Made by a program: the position numbers and the translations under genes
The notes under the pieces: generated by a model
The model's input: the letters and a program-made list of their open reading frames with translations, nothing else
What the model was told of the DNA's origin: nothing
The model's database searches: none
Assembly: GCA_964391805.1 (NCBI GenBank)
Contig: CAYMNK010000007.1
Span: 1 to 64,000 of the forward strand
Length of the DNA: 64,000 nt
Direction: 5' to 3'
Origin: RUG14300 sp964391805
GTDB taxonomy: Bacteria > Bacillota > Clostridia > Christensenellales > CAG-1252
Shown here: positions 9,001 to 17,195 of the stretch, piece by piece
Layout of the letters: each line of letters begins with the position of its first letter
Numbering within the stretch: the first letter of the stretch is position 1

Positions 9001-9883
9001 TATCACCGGATTCCGTACCGTTATATTCATAATTATCCTTCGTGACGTAATAAGTATAATACCAATCCGCCGTATCGACTTCAGTGCTATTAGCTGCCGA
9101 GTCCTCGCTTGTACGATAATAGCAATAGGTGTCGGGATTAATGGTAAAATCACCCTTTTCAACGGTTTCATCAAAATACAAATTACCGTGATTATATTTT
9201 ATCTCACCGGTTGTTGTAGGATATGATTTAATAATAGGTGCAGTAATATTGGATGAGTCGAAGTTACCACTACTATTTTTTTTATATAAAATAACACTTT
9301 TGGCATCCGTCTCAACAAGAGTACGCTTTGTATTATTTTTATCGTTCAAAACTTGATTATTATATGTATAATACTCCGAATATCTTGGACCACTTTCAAA
9401 TGCACCTGTAACAACGGTTAATATACCACCATTGATATTAAAAACCGAGCCTACTGGGTTGTATAAACCACCCGTTTGCTCTTCGGAAGTATCTACTATT
9501 GTCAAACGAACACCGACCTTTACATTCAATATCGGTTCATAACCGTTACGCTGGATTTCTATACCGTTGAGGTCGAGAATAAGGTCTCTGTCTAATGTTT
9601 CGGCTTTTTGAGTAACGATAAGAGGATTCTCGATGTTTTTATCGAGTTGAACGTAACTATAACCTTGGTTGATAGCGGAGAATAGTTCGTCTTGTGTTCT
9701 TACGACAAATACCGAGTTGACGGTATAGTCGATGTAGTCCATAGTGTTATTGCCTTCGGTATATTTGGCGTTTTCTTCCACTACGTAGCGTGAATAGGAA
9801 TTGATAGCCAAAACGGAAGTAAATAATACCATAATAAGAGCTACCGATATGATAAGCATAATCTTACGGTGTTTTGTTTGCAT
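6065..9883 (-). CDS. Giant beta-helix surface protein with SipW-type export signal
   Basis: A 1272-residue secreted protein of unknown function. An N-terminal hydrophobic segment (about residues 9-27) ends in NSYSRYV, the Y-S-[KR]-Y motif shared with the other exported proteins of this cluster, suggesting cleavage by the neighbouring SipW-like peptidases. From about residue 95 it consists of many degenerate repeats of the NGGxLTIxSGxF/SxGIYxxNGxV type, typical of right-handed beta-helices. It has no C-terminal anchor, sorting motif or enzyme motif. It is last in the leftward cluster. It may be a fibre or matrix component; the function is inference. Length and low-complexity Ser/Asn/Thr/Gly composition are consistent with a surface role. 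Confidence 0.8.
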   Translation of the reverse strand: MQTKHRKIMLIISVALIMVLFTSVLAINSYSRYVVEENAKYTEGNNTMDYIDYTVNSVFVVRTQDELFSAINQGYSYVQLDKNIENPLIVTQKAETLDRDLILDLNGIEIQRNGYEPILNVKVGVRLTIVDTSEEQTGGLYNPVGSVFNINGGILTVVTGAFESGPRYSEYYTYNNQVLNDKNNTKRTLVETDAKSVILYKKNSSGNFDSSNITAPIIKSYPTTTGEIKYNHGNLYFDETVEKGDFTINPDTYCYYRTSEDSAANSTEVDTADWYYTYYVTKDNYEYNGTESGDIQVTIYGYENIIQKAKDLERPIDYYAAIQMVDGTLDIQSGSFNSYFGVNKTACVNANGGEIQIKSGSFSSRIPNATSQFEYNVVDSKESDKASYGEDYFNYFKWSTEENSNYKDENEIYNGRLAKQGASYCILNSGNANVTVGVGTFYSSNNNIISMQGGNLVINSGTLTKHTTKTPDTTSASGISKENAAIDMGSGSLAISNAECSIKGVNSIAVKIDAGTLTIDNSDFTINGKYSYGIYSSITTTPTNSFNVFNTGFTVNGDNSVGIYSQNGQVNISSGAKHSIIVNGEESTGIYVENSGSVNSENYTYTLSGESSIGIFAEDGADSIKINKGSMTVSGSNTYGIKSSISGSDISGSDKFTVTDFSITMTNGSGQTAIYSANGVVKLTTSIGSNIEISPNSEGNAKGIHTESGGSVYSEYYSYKINGNKSYGIYAQDGNINVKNATIWLTGNDNNYGIYATSFNESKKIEIDISVSLINIGSESTSKTSGETYYASAGVFISTANADSSVNLTDTSIECDELGVVSNGGKVKLTNSSGSSSHITTKNASAIAIRGGNVEFDANSNYTITSANTRDNASTNLYDLKLPISDESNIGYTEYVNTDGIYVNGGSFTSNGTLTLTHTGLYNSTDIDNYNYNSLVVTSYALRVKDGGVTITGETHITARIGGGVYAAGSITMGSDSTTQGTYPIEVKTEGYLYEKKGDSAAYYEAIPGTGYLNLTGWRTAKSITGGHAVEMNGGNIEIYYGTYSAAYGNGICANGSGTIKIHDGEFIGNMADITGKSGPAAFYGFKVVGGATVEIYDGTFSGGNGGAFVTGVSKISTNSSTYATTATIETSLTANVYIYKGRFTCNGGVDSFNVYDNANVIFGAQKEFADNTDYQELIKLESTTTYIAANRLTNALTLTNSTTRPDIYIYYGTYYINKTGNSMWNDADFANFHTYNTAFEYSFNNTQKVYTVVGGRTYNIEEQEKVEFYNQ

Positions 9884-9996
9884 GTATTTACCTCCTTTTG
9901 CTTGTTTTTATTATGTCATTCTGAGCGGAATACGAAGTATGGAGTCGAACGGCATAGCCGCACCGAACATAGTGAGGTGGAATCTTAATCCTTGTT
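9884..9996. repeat. Repeat fragment between two matrix genes
   Basis: Contains ATGTCATTCTGAGCGGAATACG and GGAGTCGAACGGCATAGCCG, relatives of the MITE-like ends seen elsewhere. No gene. Confidence 0.5.
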
Positions 9997-12126
9997 TTAT
10001 TCCAGCACCTGTTCGAAGATCACATCCACATAGAACGGATAGTTCTTAGAATATGATGACGATAAATAGTATACTTGTTTATTATACTCCTCACCATTTT
10101 CATTTTTTTCTTTTTCATACATATTAAGTGGTGCTCCGCTTGTAAATTCGGTGGTAGTTTCGGTTGTTGTGCTACCCTCTGTCGTACTTCCTTCGGTTGT
10201 GGTACCACTATCGTCTATAGTCTGTTTGGACTGACTTACCTTTTCGATATTAATCATCGTGTAAGTATACTCTCTTGATAGAGTTCTATTCAATGTAGAC
10301 GTTGAAGTTATTGGTTCACTTGACACACTATCAACCTTATTTTCAACTTTCGTATCTACAGACGTCTTTTCGTCATCCAAATATATCTTTTCGCTATCAT
10401 TTGTATATTGAAGCGTAAACGGATATTTATTTCCATTTTCATCTTCTAAATATTCGACATTTTCAAGTGTTACCGCTAAATTATTACCATTAGAATCTTT
10501 GATTACTTTGCTACTAATATACTGTAAATTTGAAGTACTTGAGTCTATATAGTAACCTCTATAAACGTAGCCTTTTATTGTACAGGTTTGAGTTATGGTG
10601 GTCGTTTCGGTAGTCACCTTCTTAACGATATTTTCGGTTACAGTTATTATTTCTGTCTTAGTAACCGTCTGTTTGTATTCGTTTCCGTTCTTTTCTGTAG
10701 TCTTAATAGATTCGGAAATTTCTGTTTCGGTAACTTTATTTTTTGACAATATTTCGGTAGTGACTTTAGTGGAAGTTGTCGCTTTTATCGCTTCTTGTTC
10801 GGCTTCAAGTCTATGGATATAAAAAGTCGTTTTATAGTTCGAAGTTTTTGTATCAGTTGCTATATGCGAAGTATTATAATTACTCTTAGTAGGCAGAGTT
10901 GCTGTTACATTTATAGCATCCACATCACCTATCAACTTATATGTTATAGATTCATTAGTAATGGTAACAGAACTTTTATCGCTTTCCGATAATTCTTGCT
11001 CTTCCTTTGTTTGATACGAATAGCTATTCGTTATTGTTTGATTCTCTTCGTACTGCACAACATCGCCGGTAACAATATTAGTGCTAATAATTCCATTGTC
11101 ATCAGTAGTTTCCACTAAATATTGTAAATAAACATTCGGTTGATACTTATCTTCATCTTTTTCAACATATTTTCCGTACAACGATTCAATAGTAGTATAA
11201 TTATCATTTTCCTTTGTTACTAATGTTGAGCCTAAATACGGATCTTCAAGGGAATCTGTAGGTGCAAGACGAACAGAATGATTAACGGTAGTCTCACTTC
11301 CTGCAGGAAGAATAAATTCAGGCATTGATATAGATATCCTATAAAATTCGACGGTTGCCTTATAGTTAACAGTTATGGCTGGCTCAAGCTTACCGCTTTC
11401 CGACGAAATGCTTGGATTCTTTTCATTTGTTATATTGCTAACATCCCACAAGCGGAACAGAAGACTTTGATCTACCTCACGCTCAAATGTCGTAACGGTA
11501 ATCACTATGCCTTGATTATTTGTTGCCCTAATTGTCTTGTTATCAACGGAATCAATTTCAGTAGAAACACCAAAGATAATATCCGGATATTTTTGACATT
11601 CTAAACTATTGTAATCCGTGCTTTGCTCTGTATTAAATGCTGAAGTAATACCCGAGGATGTCGGTGCAGAATTAATTAGATCGGACATAACAATTTGGGG
11701 AAGTAACGCTACGTCGTGCTCGTTAAATACTTGGAAGGCAAGTTTACTTGCGAAAACAACCGGGGCGGAAAAGACAAGGTTGTAACGCATACGTACTTCG
11801 GCAACCTTTTTATTGCCCTCGCTGTCGGTTTGATAATTGTTTACAGAAAATTTAAGTTGCCTTAGGGCATTCATTGCGATTTTGTCGTTTTCGGACGAAC
11901 CGCCCCAAAACGCTGTATTGGTAAAAGATAATGCACTGATTCCGTTGATAGATGCCGATGCAGTGAAACTACCTGCGGATGCACCGCCGGGAGTGTTATC
12001 ACTGGTGATATACTTAGAATAGGATAGTGTACCTGATATACAAATAATGGTAGCCAAAAGTAAGCATATTACCGAGAAAATATGCTTTTTAAGAAAAAAT
12101 CTGATTTTTTTGAATGATGATTTCAT
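9997..12126 (-). CDS. Thr-rich secreted protein with SipW-type export signal
   Basis: 709 residues. A basic N-terminus and hydrophobic segment (about residues 14-33) lead to LSYSKYITSDN, then GASAGSFTASASI, the pattern of SipW substrates. The rest is a predicted beta-rich, repeat-poor extracellular region with long Thr/Glu/Val stretches (TETTTITQT; a TTEGSTTE repeat near the C-terminus). No catalytic motif or anchor is visible. GGAG precedes the ATG. It lies between SipW2 and the beta-helix gene, separated from each by repeat-containing gaps. Function is unknown; a matrix component is the contextual guess. Confidence 0.75.
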   Translation of the reverse strand: MKSSFKKIRFFLKKHIFSVICLLLATIICISGTLSYSKYITSDNTPGGASAGSFTASASINGISALSFTNTAFWGGSSENDKIAMNALRQLKFSVNNYQTDSEGNKKVAEVRMRYNLVFSAPVVFASKLAFQVFNEHDVALLPQIVMSDLINSAPTSSGITSAFNTEQSTDYNSLECQKYPDIIFGVSTEIDSVDNKTIRATNNQGIVITVTTFEREVDQSLLFRLWDVSNITNEKNPSISSESGKLEPAITVNYKATVEFYRISISMPEFILPAGSETTVNHSVRLAPTDSLEDPYLGSTLVTKENDNYTTIESLYGKYVEKDEDKYQPNVYLQYLVETTDDNGIISTNIVTGDVVQYEENQTITNSYSYQTKEEQELSESDKSSVTITNESITYKLIGDVDAINVTATLPTKSNYNTSHIATDTKTSNYKTTFYIHRLEAEQEAIKATTSTKVTTEILSKNKVTETEISESIKTTEKNGNEYKQTVTKTEIITVTENIVKKVTTETTTITQTCTIKGYVYRGYYIDSSTSNLQYISSKVIKDSNGNNLAVTLENVEYLEDENGNKYPFTLQYTNDSEKIYLDDEKTSVDTKVENKVDSVSSEPITSTSTLNRTLSREYTYTMINIEKVSQSKQTIDDSGTTTEGSTTEGSTTTETTTEFTSGAPLNMYEKEKNENGEEYNKQVYYLSSSYSKNYPFYVDVIFEQVLE

Positions 12127-12708
12127 TTTTCTTTTGTCTCCATTATTTTTTTGTTTTGTATTTGTTCCTATTTTAACAAGGATTTAGATACTGCTCGTTA
12201 TCCTCGCACTGCTACGCAGTTCGACTTCGCTGTAGCCCACATCAATTAAGAATCCATATGAATGACCGCGAACGAATATAATCACAAATGATGTTCGCCT
12301 TACGGCAAATGATGTATTGCGAAACAAAACCACACTACGCATTATGGCGGGCGATTACTAATCGCCCCTACATGTTTATGACATGGCTTTGGTTCTCACG
12401 TGAAAGGCAAGTGCGAGGACTTGCTTTTGGCGAGCGATTGCTAATCGCCCCTACATGTTTATGACATGGCTTTGGTTCTCACGTGAAAGGCAAGTGCGAG
12501 GACTTGCTTTTGGCGGGCGATTAATAATCGCCCCTACATCGTGTAATGCATTGTTACCGTTTGTTAAACAATCCACATTGCATCAATTGTCTTAATATGG
12601 TTATTGATATCCATATAGGCACATGGTGACAATACCGTCAGTATGCGGAAGCGGATAAAAATGCATTTTTTATCCGAGATTATATATTTGAATAGTGCAA
12701 TAACACTA
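12127..12708. repeat. Repeat-filled gap upstream of the Thr-rich gene
   Basis: No gene. It holds GCTACGCAGTTCGACTTCG fragments, then a composite repeat shared with 16195-16490, then three REP-like hairpins at 12346, 12429 and 12512 spaced exactly 83 bp apart. At 12652-12676 there is a CGGATAAAAA/TTTTTATCCG hairpin just past the SipW2 stop, without a T run on the minus strand. Confidence 0.75.
12346..12537 (-). repeat. Tandem REP-like array, 83-bp period
   Basis: Two full 83-bp units plus a third hairpin. Each unit is a GGCGRGCGATT-type hairpin ending CCCCTACAT, then a nearly identical spacer ending GAGGACTTGCTTTT. The loops differ (TTACTAA, TTGCTAA, TTAATAA) while the spacers match, so hairpin arms and loops vary more than the linkers. 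Confidence 0.8.
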
Positions 12709-13497
12709 CTATTCGTTGTTTTCTAATTGATTTTCGTCCTTAGAATCATTTTCTGGTGATTCGATTTCTATTTCAGCTGAATTATCGTTCTCGATGGGTT
12801 CGGTCTCAACTGAGTATTCCTTTTCGATGGGCTTGTCCTCAATGTGTTCGATTTCAACGGACTCTTTGCTTTCGAGTGGTTCTTCCTCGCGAGACTCTTC
12901 TTTCTCGTCCGACTCGTCCTCAACGGTGTCGTCATTTTTGTGGTTATCTCGCTCGATTTTGATTGCAACTCCGCCTAAAGCGAGAATTGCTAAACCGCAT
13001 ACGATATAGATCCAACCCTCACTCTTGATCCAGCCTGTGAGCTTACCGAGTTTTGGATAATGACCGACAACTTCGCCGATTACATTCTCTCGTGCAACCG
13101 GTACGGTGTCCTTGACGTTGTTGGCATCGCCCTTGGTGATAAATCCGTCATCGGTATAACCGATTATACGGTGGGTGGTGGGTACTGTATCGCCGTCTTG
13201 CAAAAACGTAATGACGTCGCCTATTTTGTAATCACCGGTGTCCTTGATAATAATCATATCGCCGATATTTACTTGAACAGGTTCACCGCCGTCAACCATT
13301 ACGCTCGTTCCGTTCATACTACCGGTGGCTATGGTTAAACACGAATAGCCGAAGACCGAAGGAACAGGATTTTTGAGGATAAACTTATCTATCGCAAGCC
13401 ATAGGACGAGTACAACAAGCAATCCAAATAAGGTCCAAATAATTCCCCAAAAAACGTTTGAAGCGATTTTTAAGCCCTTTTTTACTTTTTCGGACAT
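12709..13497 (-). CDS. sipW: Signal peptidase I, SipW type (second copy)
   Basis: A 262-residue ER-type signal peptidase with the Ser/His dyad in place of Ser/Lys: S60 in ATGSMNGT and H109 in PTTHRI, plus box E TKGDANNVKD (D124, D130). One N-terminal membrane helix (about 16-36) and one C-terminal helix (about 166-187) enclose the outward-facing catalytic domain. The last ~70 residues are a very acidic degenerate repeat (ESVEIEHIEDKPIEKEYSVE type), unusual for the family and predicted cytoplasmic. GGAG precedes the start. It directly follows a TasA-like gene and should process the Y-[SA]-[KR]-Y proteins around it. Confidence 0.88.
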   Translation of the reverse strand: MSEKVKKGLKIASNVFWGIIWTLFGLLVVLVLWLAIDKFILKNPVPSVFGYSCLTIATGSMNGTSVMVDGGEPVQVNIGDMIIIKDTGDYKIGDVITFLQDGDTVPTTHRIIGYTDDGFITKGDANNVKDTVPVARENVIGEVVGHYPKLGKLTGWIKSEGWIYIVCGLAILALGGVAIKIERDNHKNDDTVEDESDEKEESREEEPLESKESVEIEHIEDKPIEKEYSVETEPIENDNSAEIEIESPENDSKDENQLENNE

Positions 13498-13558
13498 AAT
13501 TTTTTCTCCGTCAGCCGTAAAATAGTGTTGTGAAGTTACGGCTTATTTTAATAAGGCA

Positions 13559-13582
13559 TCCCCGTCGATAAAATGACGGGGA
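13559..13582 (-). other. Stem-loop between TasA-like gene and SipW2
   Basis: TCCCCGTC pairs with GACGGGGA around an 8-nt loop; no T run follows on the minus strand, so it is more likely an RNA-stability or processing element than a full terminator. Confidence 0.5.
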
Positions 13583-13641
13583 ATATACCTGTTGATTTAT
13601 GTAATATGGATATGTAGAGGGTAATCCTCTTATAAATGCAA

Positions 13642-14391
13642 TTATGCTGTAGCTTCAGTTTGAGCTTGCTCTACAGATACAGTGATAGTGAATTTTAAAT
13701 CTTTCGAAATACAATCGTATGTATCTTGTTCTATGCCTGGAATAAAACTTGAGATTTCGGTAAAACTCTTACCTTGAGAGTAAAAACCTATTGCTGTATC
13801 TTCTACATCCTTCCCATTCTCTAACGGCCATGACCAAGATAAAGTATAGTTAGTTGCATATGATTCTCCTGGTTTAACTTGTTCTTTTACATCACCTAAT
13901 TCGGTCGATAAATCACCCATTAATACATTTTCAAAGACTTTTTCTTCGCCTCTTTTTAGTGACCAAACTATGGGCTTATAACTGCCACAACTTATATCTG
14001 TTGCGTCCTCTGAAATATTGATGCTCAGTTGTGATAAAACTTCGGCTGTACCGGTAATTTCAATATCCATAGAACCGGTGGTTCCGGGTGCAACTATGTT
14101 ATCAGTTGCTCCAGCTGATGCTTTTACAGCAACACCATTAGATTCTACTATAGTTGCAAGGTTTCCAGTTCCCTTGGTATAATTTTTGCCCAGCAAATTT
14201 TCAGCTTTTACGTTTACTACAAATCCCCACTTAGCAGCGGTAGCGGTTTGGGAACCTGTAGTACCGCTGGTGATATATCTCGAATAGGTCATTGCGCCCA
14301 TTCCTACTACTAAAGCTATCATAAGAAGCATTGCTACTATGATGATAACGGCTTTACTTCTATTATTCTTACGTTCAGATTGTCTTTCCAT
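13642..14391 (-). CDS. TasA/camelysin-like matrix protein (second copy)
   Basis: 249 residues with a hydrophobic segment at about 15-34, then MTYSRYITSG and TATAAKWGFVVNV. The Y-S-R-Y plus AKWG pattern is the hallmark of SipW-dependent TasA/camelysin-type proteins, which assemble into extracellular fibres in Bacillus. The mature part is a predicted beta-sandwich with VAPGTTGSMDIEITG. GGAG precedes the ATG. It is followed by SipW2, the classic substrate/peptidase pairing. The fibre-forming role is inferred from family and context. A paralogue lies at 15392. Confidence 0.82.
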   Translation of the reverse strand: MERQSERKNNRSKAVIIIVAMLLMIALVVGMGAMTYSRYITSGTTGSQTATAAKWGFVVNVKAENLLGKNYTKGTGNLATIVESNGVAVKASAGATDNIVAPGTTGSMDIEITGTAEVLSQLSINISEDATDISCGSYKPIVWSLKRGEEKVFENVLMGDLSTELGDVKEQVKPGESYATNYTLSWSWPLENGKDVEDTAIGFYSQGKSFTEISSFIPGIEQDTYDCISKDLKFTITVSVEQAQTEATA

Positions 14392-14445
14392 ATTCTTTTC
14401 TCCTAAATTACTATATGTTTATTGTTTTCACTAAATTCTTAGTTA

Positions 14446-15357
14446 CTATTTTGTCTTTAATGGTTTCTTGTTTATTGTTTTTTTACTCGAAGATTTTTTG
14501 CTTGACGGTTTTTTGTATTTCGTCTGTCTGATAACTAACCATGCCGTATAAATTATCAATAATGCGGTACATACCATAAGCAGTATCAACCAAGGATATC
14601 TTGTCGTTCCGCCGTATTCCTCACTGTCCGTGCCTTGATATTTGGTACCGCCCTGTTGAGTGGGGTCGGAAGCCTGTTCGGCATAGTTACGGATATTAAG
14701 GTTTAGCGTTACGTTTTGGCCAACTGCATGGTCACCTAACCAAGTGTCTAATTCGTCGTTACCGCCCTCGTACTCCCACAATATTTCAAGGGTGAAATTC
14801 TCATACGAGCTTGCACCGAGTATACCTGGATGATAATTAAGGGTGGCTTTTTTGATTTGTACATATTCGGTTTCGGTTCCTATAAGATATTCGCCGTTAC
14901 CGTTACTTAGACGAACCTTGACAGGAAAGTCGGTGGCGTCTACCGCAGTGCTATCTATACACAATACGAAGTTTAGATCGGTTTGGTACGCGATAGCCAT
15001 ATTACCTTCATTAACATAGGTGAAGACGTATTCGGTGGTTGTACCGGGAGCAAATACCCTATTCCCGTCCGATGATACTACGGTGGTTTCACCCTTGCCG
15101 TTCACGTATTCAGACTTGAATATCGGGATTCGCCTATCCGAGCTCCACCCCTTACCCTCGTCATCCTCTATATCAAATGACGGCTTCTTACCTACCACAA
15201 ACAGTATATCCGTATTCTCGGGTAGGACATCATGCCCTTTTAGCGAGATTATTCCGGTGGTAATCAACAACAGCATAAACACAACGGTAACCATCAACAT
15301 TATCCATGCCCACGACTTGTTGGTCGATGAGCCGTTACGGTTCTTGTCGGTTGACAC
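14446..15357 (-). CDS. Membrane-anchored beta-rich protein of the TasA-like cluster
   Basis: 303 residues. It has one N-terminal membrane helix (about 15-38), an external region of about 200 residues with APGTTTEYVFTY and GASSYENFTLEILW, resembling the neighbouring TasA-like domains, then a second helix (about 253-273) and a Lys/Ser-rich tail with repeated KKSSSKK. It lacks the Y-[SA]-[KR]-Y motif, so it probably stays anchored. Position between two TasA-like genes suggests an accessory or anchoring role similar in concept to TapA, but I see no sequence match to TapA. Function is inference. Confidence 0.7.
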   Translation of the reverse strand: MSTDKNRNGSSTNKSWAWIMLMVTVVFMLLLITTGIISLKGHDVLPENTDILFVVGKKPSFDIEDDEGKGWSSDRRIPIFKSEYVNGKGETTVVSSDGNRVFAPGTTTEYVFTYVNEGNMAIAYQTDLNFVLCIDSTAVDATDFPVKVRLSNGNGEYLIGTETEYVQIKKATLNYHPGILGASSYENFTLEILWEYEGGNDELDTWLGDHAVGQNVTLNLNIRNYAEQASDPTQQGGTKYQGTDSEEYGGTTRYPWLILLMVCTALLIIYTAWLVIRQTKYKKPSSKKSSSKKTINKKPLKTK

Positions 15358-15391
15358 TTTGTTATCTCCTTATGGTCTGTATGTATGGTCG

Positions 15392-16114
15392 TTAGTCGAT
15401 TTGAGTTGCGGTAACTGTGAGAGTATAACCTACATTTAAGCAGTAATTATCACAATTTCCTTTGCCTTCTGCAATTAAATCACCAAGAATAGTATCAGCT
15501 TTATCATTTTGAGAAAATGCCCATTCCCAAGATAATTCAAAAGTTGAATCTAAAACTGTGTTCGGTTTATAGTCTTTAGCATTAGATGACCAATTGTTTA
15601 AATATGCTTGGATTTCATCTAACGTACCTTTTATTAATTCTACATCAACTTCTCCACTATAATTTTTAACTTGCTTTAAAGTAAATTCAATGGGATGATA
15701 ATCAGCTTCACCTGCCGCAATTCCGGAATTAGTATAACCTGCCTTTAAAAAGACATCGTAATTCTTAACAAAATCGATTGAAACTCTTAAGGAAACTTCT
15801 GGAGTACCACTGATAGAGAATGTTGTTGAACCGCTTGTGCCGGGAGCAACTACATCACTTGTGGATTTAACGGTAACTGCACCATCACTATTTTTGTACT
15901 CGTTATTGAAAAGTTTATCACCTTGAATCTCAATCTTAACGCCCCATTTAGCTACTTGAGCAGAGTCATTACCGCTACCACTGGTGGTATACTTAGCTAA
16001 GGTGGTACCTACTACACAAGTAGTGATAAGACAAAGCATAAGTACGATAGCTGCAACTATGATAGTTTTGCTTTTCTTAGACTTATTGTCTGTTCTTTTT
16101 TGGTTAACTTGCAT
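15392..16114 (-). CDS. TasA/camelysin-like matrix protein (first copy)
   Basis: 240 residues. A hydrophobic stretch (about 18-37) is followed by TTLAKYTTSGSGNDSAQVAKWGVKIEI, split here as the YxxY-like LAKY motif and the AKWG motif of SipW-dependent exported proteins. VVAPGTSGSTTFSISG closely matches the paralogue at 13642. A strong AGGAGAAGG precedes the ATG, and a 9-bp hairpin (about 16150-16176) lies in the presumed 5' UTR, both consistent with high expression. It is probably cleaved by one of the two SipW-like enzymes and forms or decorates surface fibres. Confidence 0.82.
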   Translation of the reverse strand: MQVNQKRTDNKSKKSKTIIVAAIVLMLCLITTCVVGTTLAKYTTSGSGNDSAQVAKWGVKIEIQGDKLFNNEYKNSDGAVTVKSTSDVVAPGTSGSTTFSISGTPEVSLRVSIDFVKNYDVFLKAGYTNSGIAAGEADYHPIEFTLKQVKNYSGEVDVELIKGTLDEIQAYLNNWSSNAKDYKPNTVLDSTFELSWEWAFSQNDKADTILGDLIAEGKGNCDNYCLNVGYTLTVTATQID

Positions 16115-16243
16115 TTTCCTTCTCCTATATAAAATTTTTATAATTATTTCTTAACCATCGAGTGTTAATCGGTGGTTTAATTACCATTGATTATGGATTT
16201 AGATTCCGATACTACGTATCGCCCTTGCGGGTTCGACTACGCT

Positions 16244-16266
16244 GTAGGGGCGATTAATAATCGCCC
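16244..16266 (+). repeat. REP-like hairpin (filled site)
   Basis: GTAGGGGCGATTAATAATCG then CCC. The homologous position near 12231-12240 reads GCTGTAGCCCACATC, lacking exactly the 16 nt GGGCGATTAATAATCG. Confidence 0.75.
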
Positions 16267-16372
16267 ACATCAATTAAGAATCCATATGAAGACCGTGAAC
16301 GAATATGATCACAATTGATGTTCGCCTTACGGCAAACGATGTATTGCGAAGCAAAACTATGCTACTCGTTAT

Positions 16373-16481
16373 GCCGGGCGTTTACTAAACGCCCCTACAT
16401 GTCTGTGATATGCTTTTGGTTCTCATGTGAAAGTCAAGCACGATGACTTGCTTTTGGCGGGCGATTGCTAATCGCCCCTAC
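16373..16481 (-). repeat. Two REP-like hairpins 83 bp apart
   Basis: GCCGGGCGTTTACTAAACGC at 16373 and GGCGGGCGATTGCTAATCGC at 16456. Spacing equals the 83-bp period at 12346-12537 and the spacer is similar in sequence. The first hairpin keeps pairing through compensatory changes in both arms (CGTTTA/TAAACG). Confidence 0.75.
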
Positions 16482-16514
16482 ACATTTATGATATATCATT
16501 GTCATTCGGTCGAA

Positions 16515-17192
16515 CTATTCCTTTTTATCCTTGTTCAACTCGGCGAGTTGCTCTTTTAAGGCTTGGATTTCCGCTTGAGCCTCGGCAAGCGAATTATCGG
16601 TAGATTCGGCGGACCGTTTCCTATTACCTAAATAACTCGATAAAATGAATATACTAAATAATATTACAATTATAAGTATACATATTACCAATCCCCAGGT
16701 GCTTTGAGCAAACAGCACTATCGAACCCAACCCTGCAAACCGTGTACCTGTATATTCGCCTATCACGTTATCTTCGGGTACAAGCTCTCTATCGGCAATA
16801 TTATTATTGATGCCCTTAGTCCTATATAGCACTTGTCCGTCTTGAATTACCTTTTCGATAATTTGGTGGGTTACAACGGCTCCGCTATCGCTATTAGGAT
16901 CAAAGAATGACACCGTCATACCGACTTCAATATCGTTCTTATCTATGCTCTTAGTAATTATTAAATCGCCTGCTTTAATATCGGGATCCATACTTTCAGT
17001 AAGCACGATAAGCGGAGAATATCCGTTTATAGAGGGTACACTATCGGGAGCGGCAAAACTCTTGACTATCAATACAAGATTCATGATAAGAATAGGCACC
17101 AAAACAATGCATAGAATTATTCCTATGATGTTGAGCGGATTTTTGAAAAAATTCGCTACGTTAGTGTTTTTTCCGTTCTTCGATACCTTCAT
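16515..17192 (-). CDS. sipW: Signal peptidase I, SipW type (first copy)
   Basis: 225 residues with the ER-type Ser/His layout: S67 in VLTESMDPDI and H109 in AVVTHQII. Box E reads TKGINNNIADRE, so the first Asp of the usual KGD is replaced by Ile128 while D134 remains. One N-terminal helix (about 23-45) and one C-terminal helix (about 165-187) are predicted, then a coiled-coil tail (AEAQAEIQALKEQLAELNKD). AAGGAA lies upstream and the start is 3 nt after the preceding gene's stop, so the two are co-transcribed. Its substrates are probably the TasA-like proteins downstream. Confidence 0.85.
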   Translation of the reverse strand: MKVSKNGKNTNVANFFKNPLNIIGIILCIVLVPILIMNLVLIVKSFAAPDSVPSINGYSPLIVLTESMDPDIKAGDLIITKSIDKNDIEVGMTVSFFDPNSDSGAVVTHQIIEKVIQDGQVLYRTKGINNNIADRELVPEDNVIGEYTGTRFAGLGSIVLFAQSTWGLVICILIIVILFSIFILSSYLGNRKRSAESTDNSLAEAQAEIQALKEQLAELNKDKKE

Positions 17193-17195
17193 TTG

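Larger units (their letters stand above)
16115..16514. repeat. Composite repeat between SipW1 and the first TasA-like gene
   Basis: No gene. From about 16235 it aligns well with 12225-12400, including CATCAATTAAGAATCCATAT and TGATGTTCGCCTTACGG. It carries REP-like hairpins at 16244-16266, 16373-16398 and 16456-16481. The first hairpin is present here but exactly missing at the aligned point near 12235. Confidence 0.8.

Noticed and set aside
12346..12537. CRISPR array
   Set aside because: There are only three hairpins at an 83-bp period, with nearly identical spacers and no cas genes; these are REP-like repeats.
12652..12676. Terminator after SipW2
   Set aside because: The hairpin is symmetric but lacks a T run on the minus strand; kept only as a note in the gap description.
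14446..15357. TapA homologue
   Set aside because: The genomic context fits, but I see no TapA-like sequence, and the C-terminal membrane helix with a Lys-rich tail differs.
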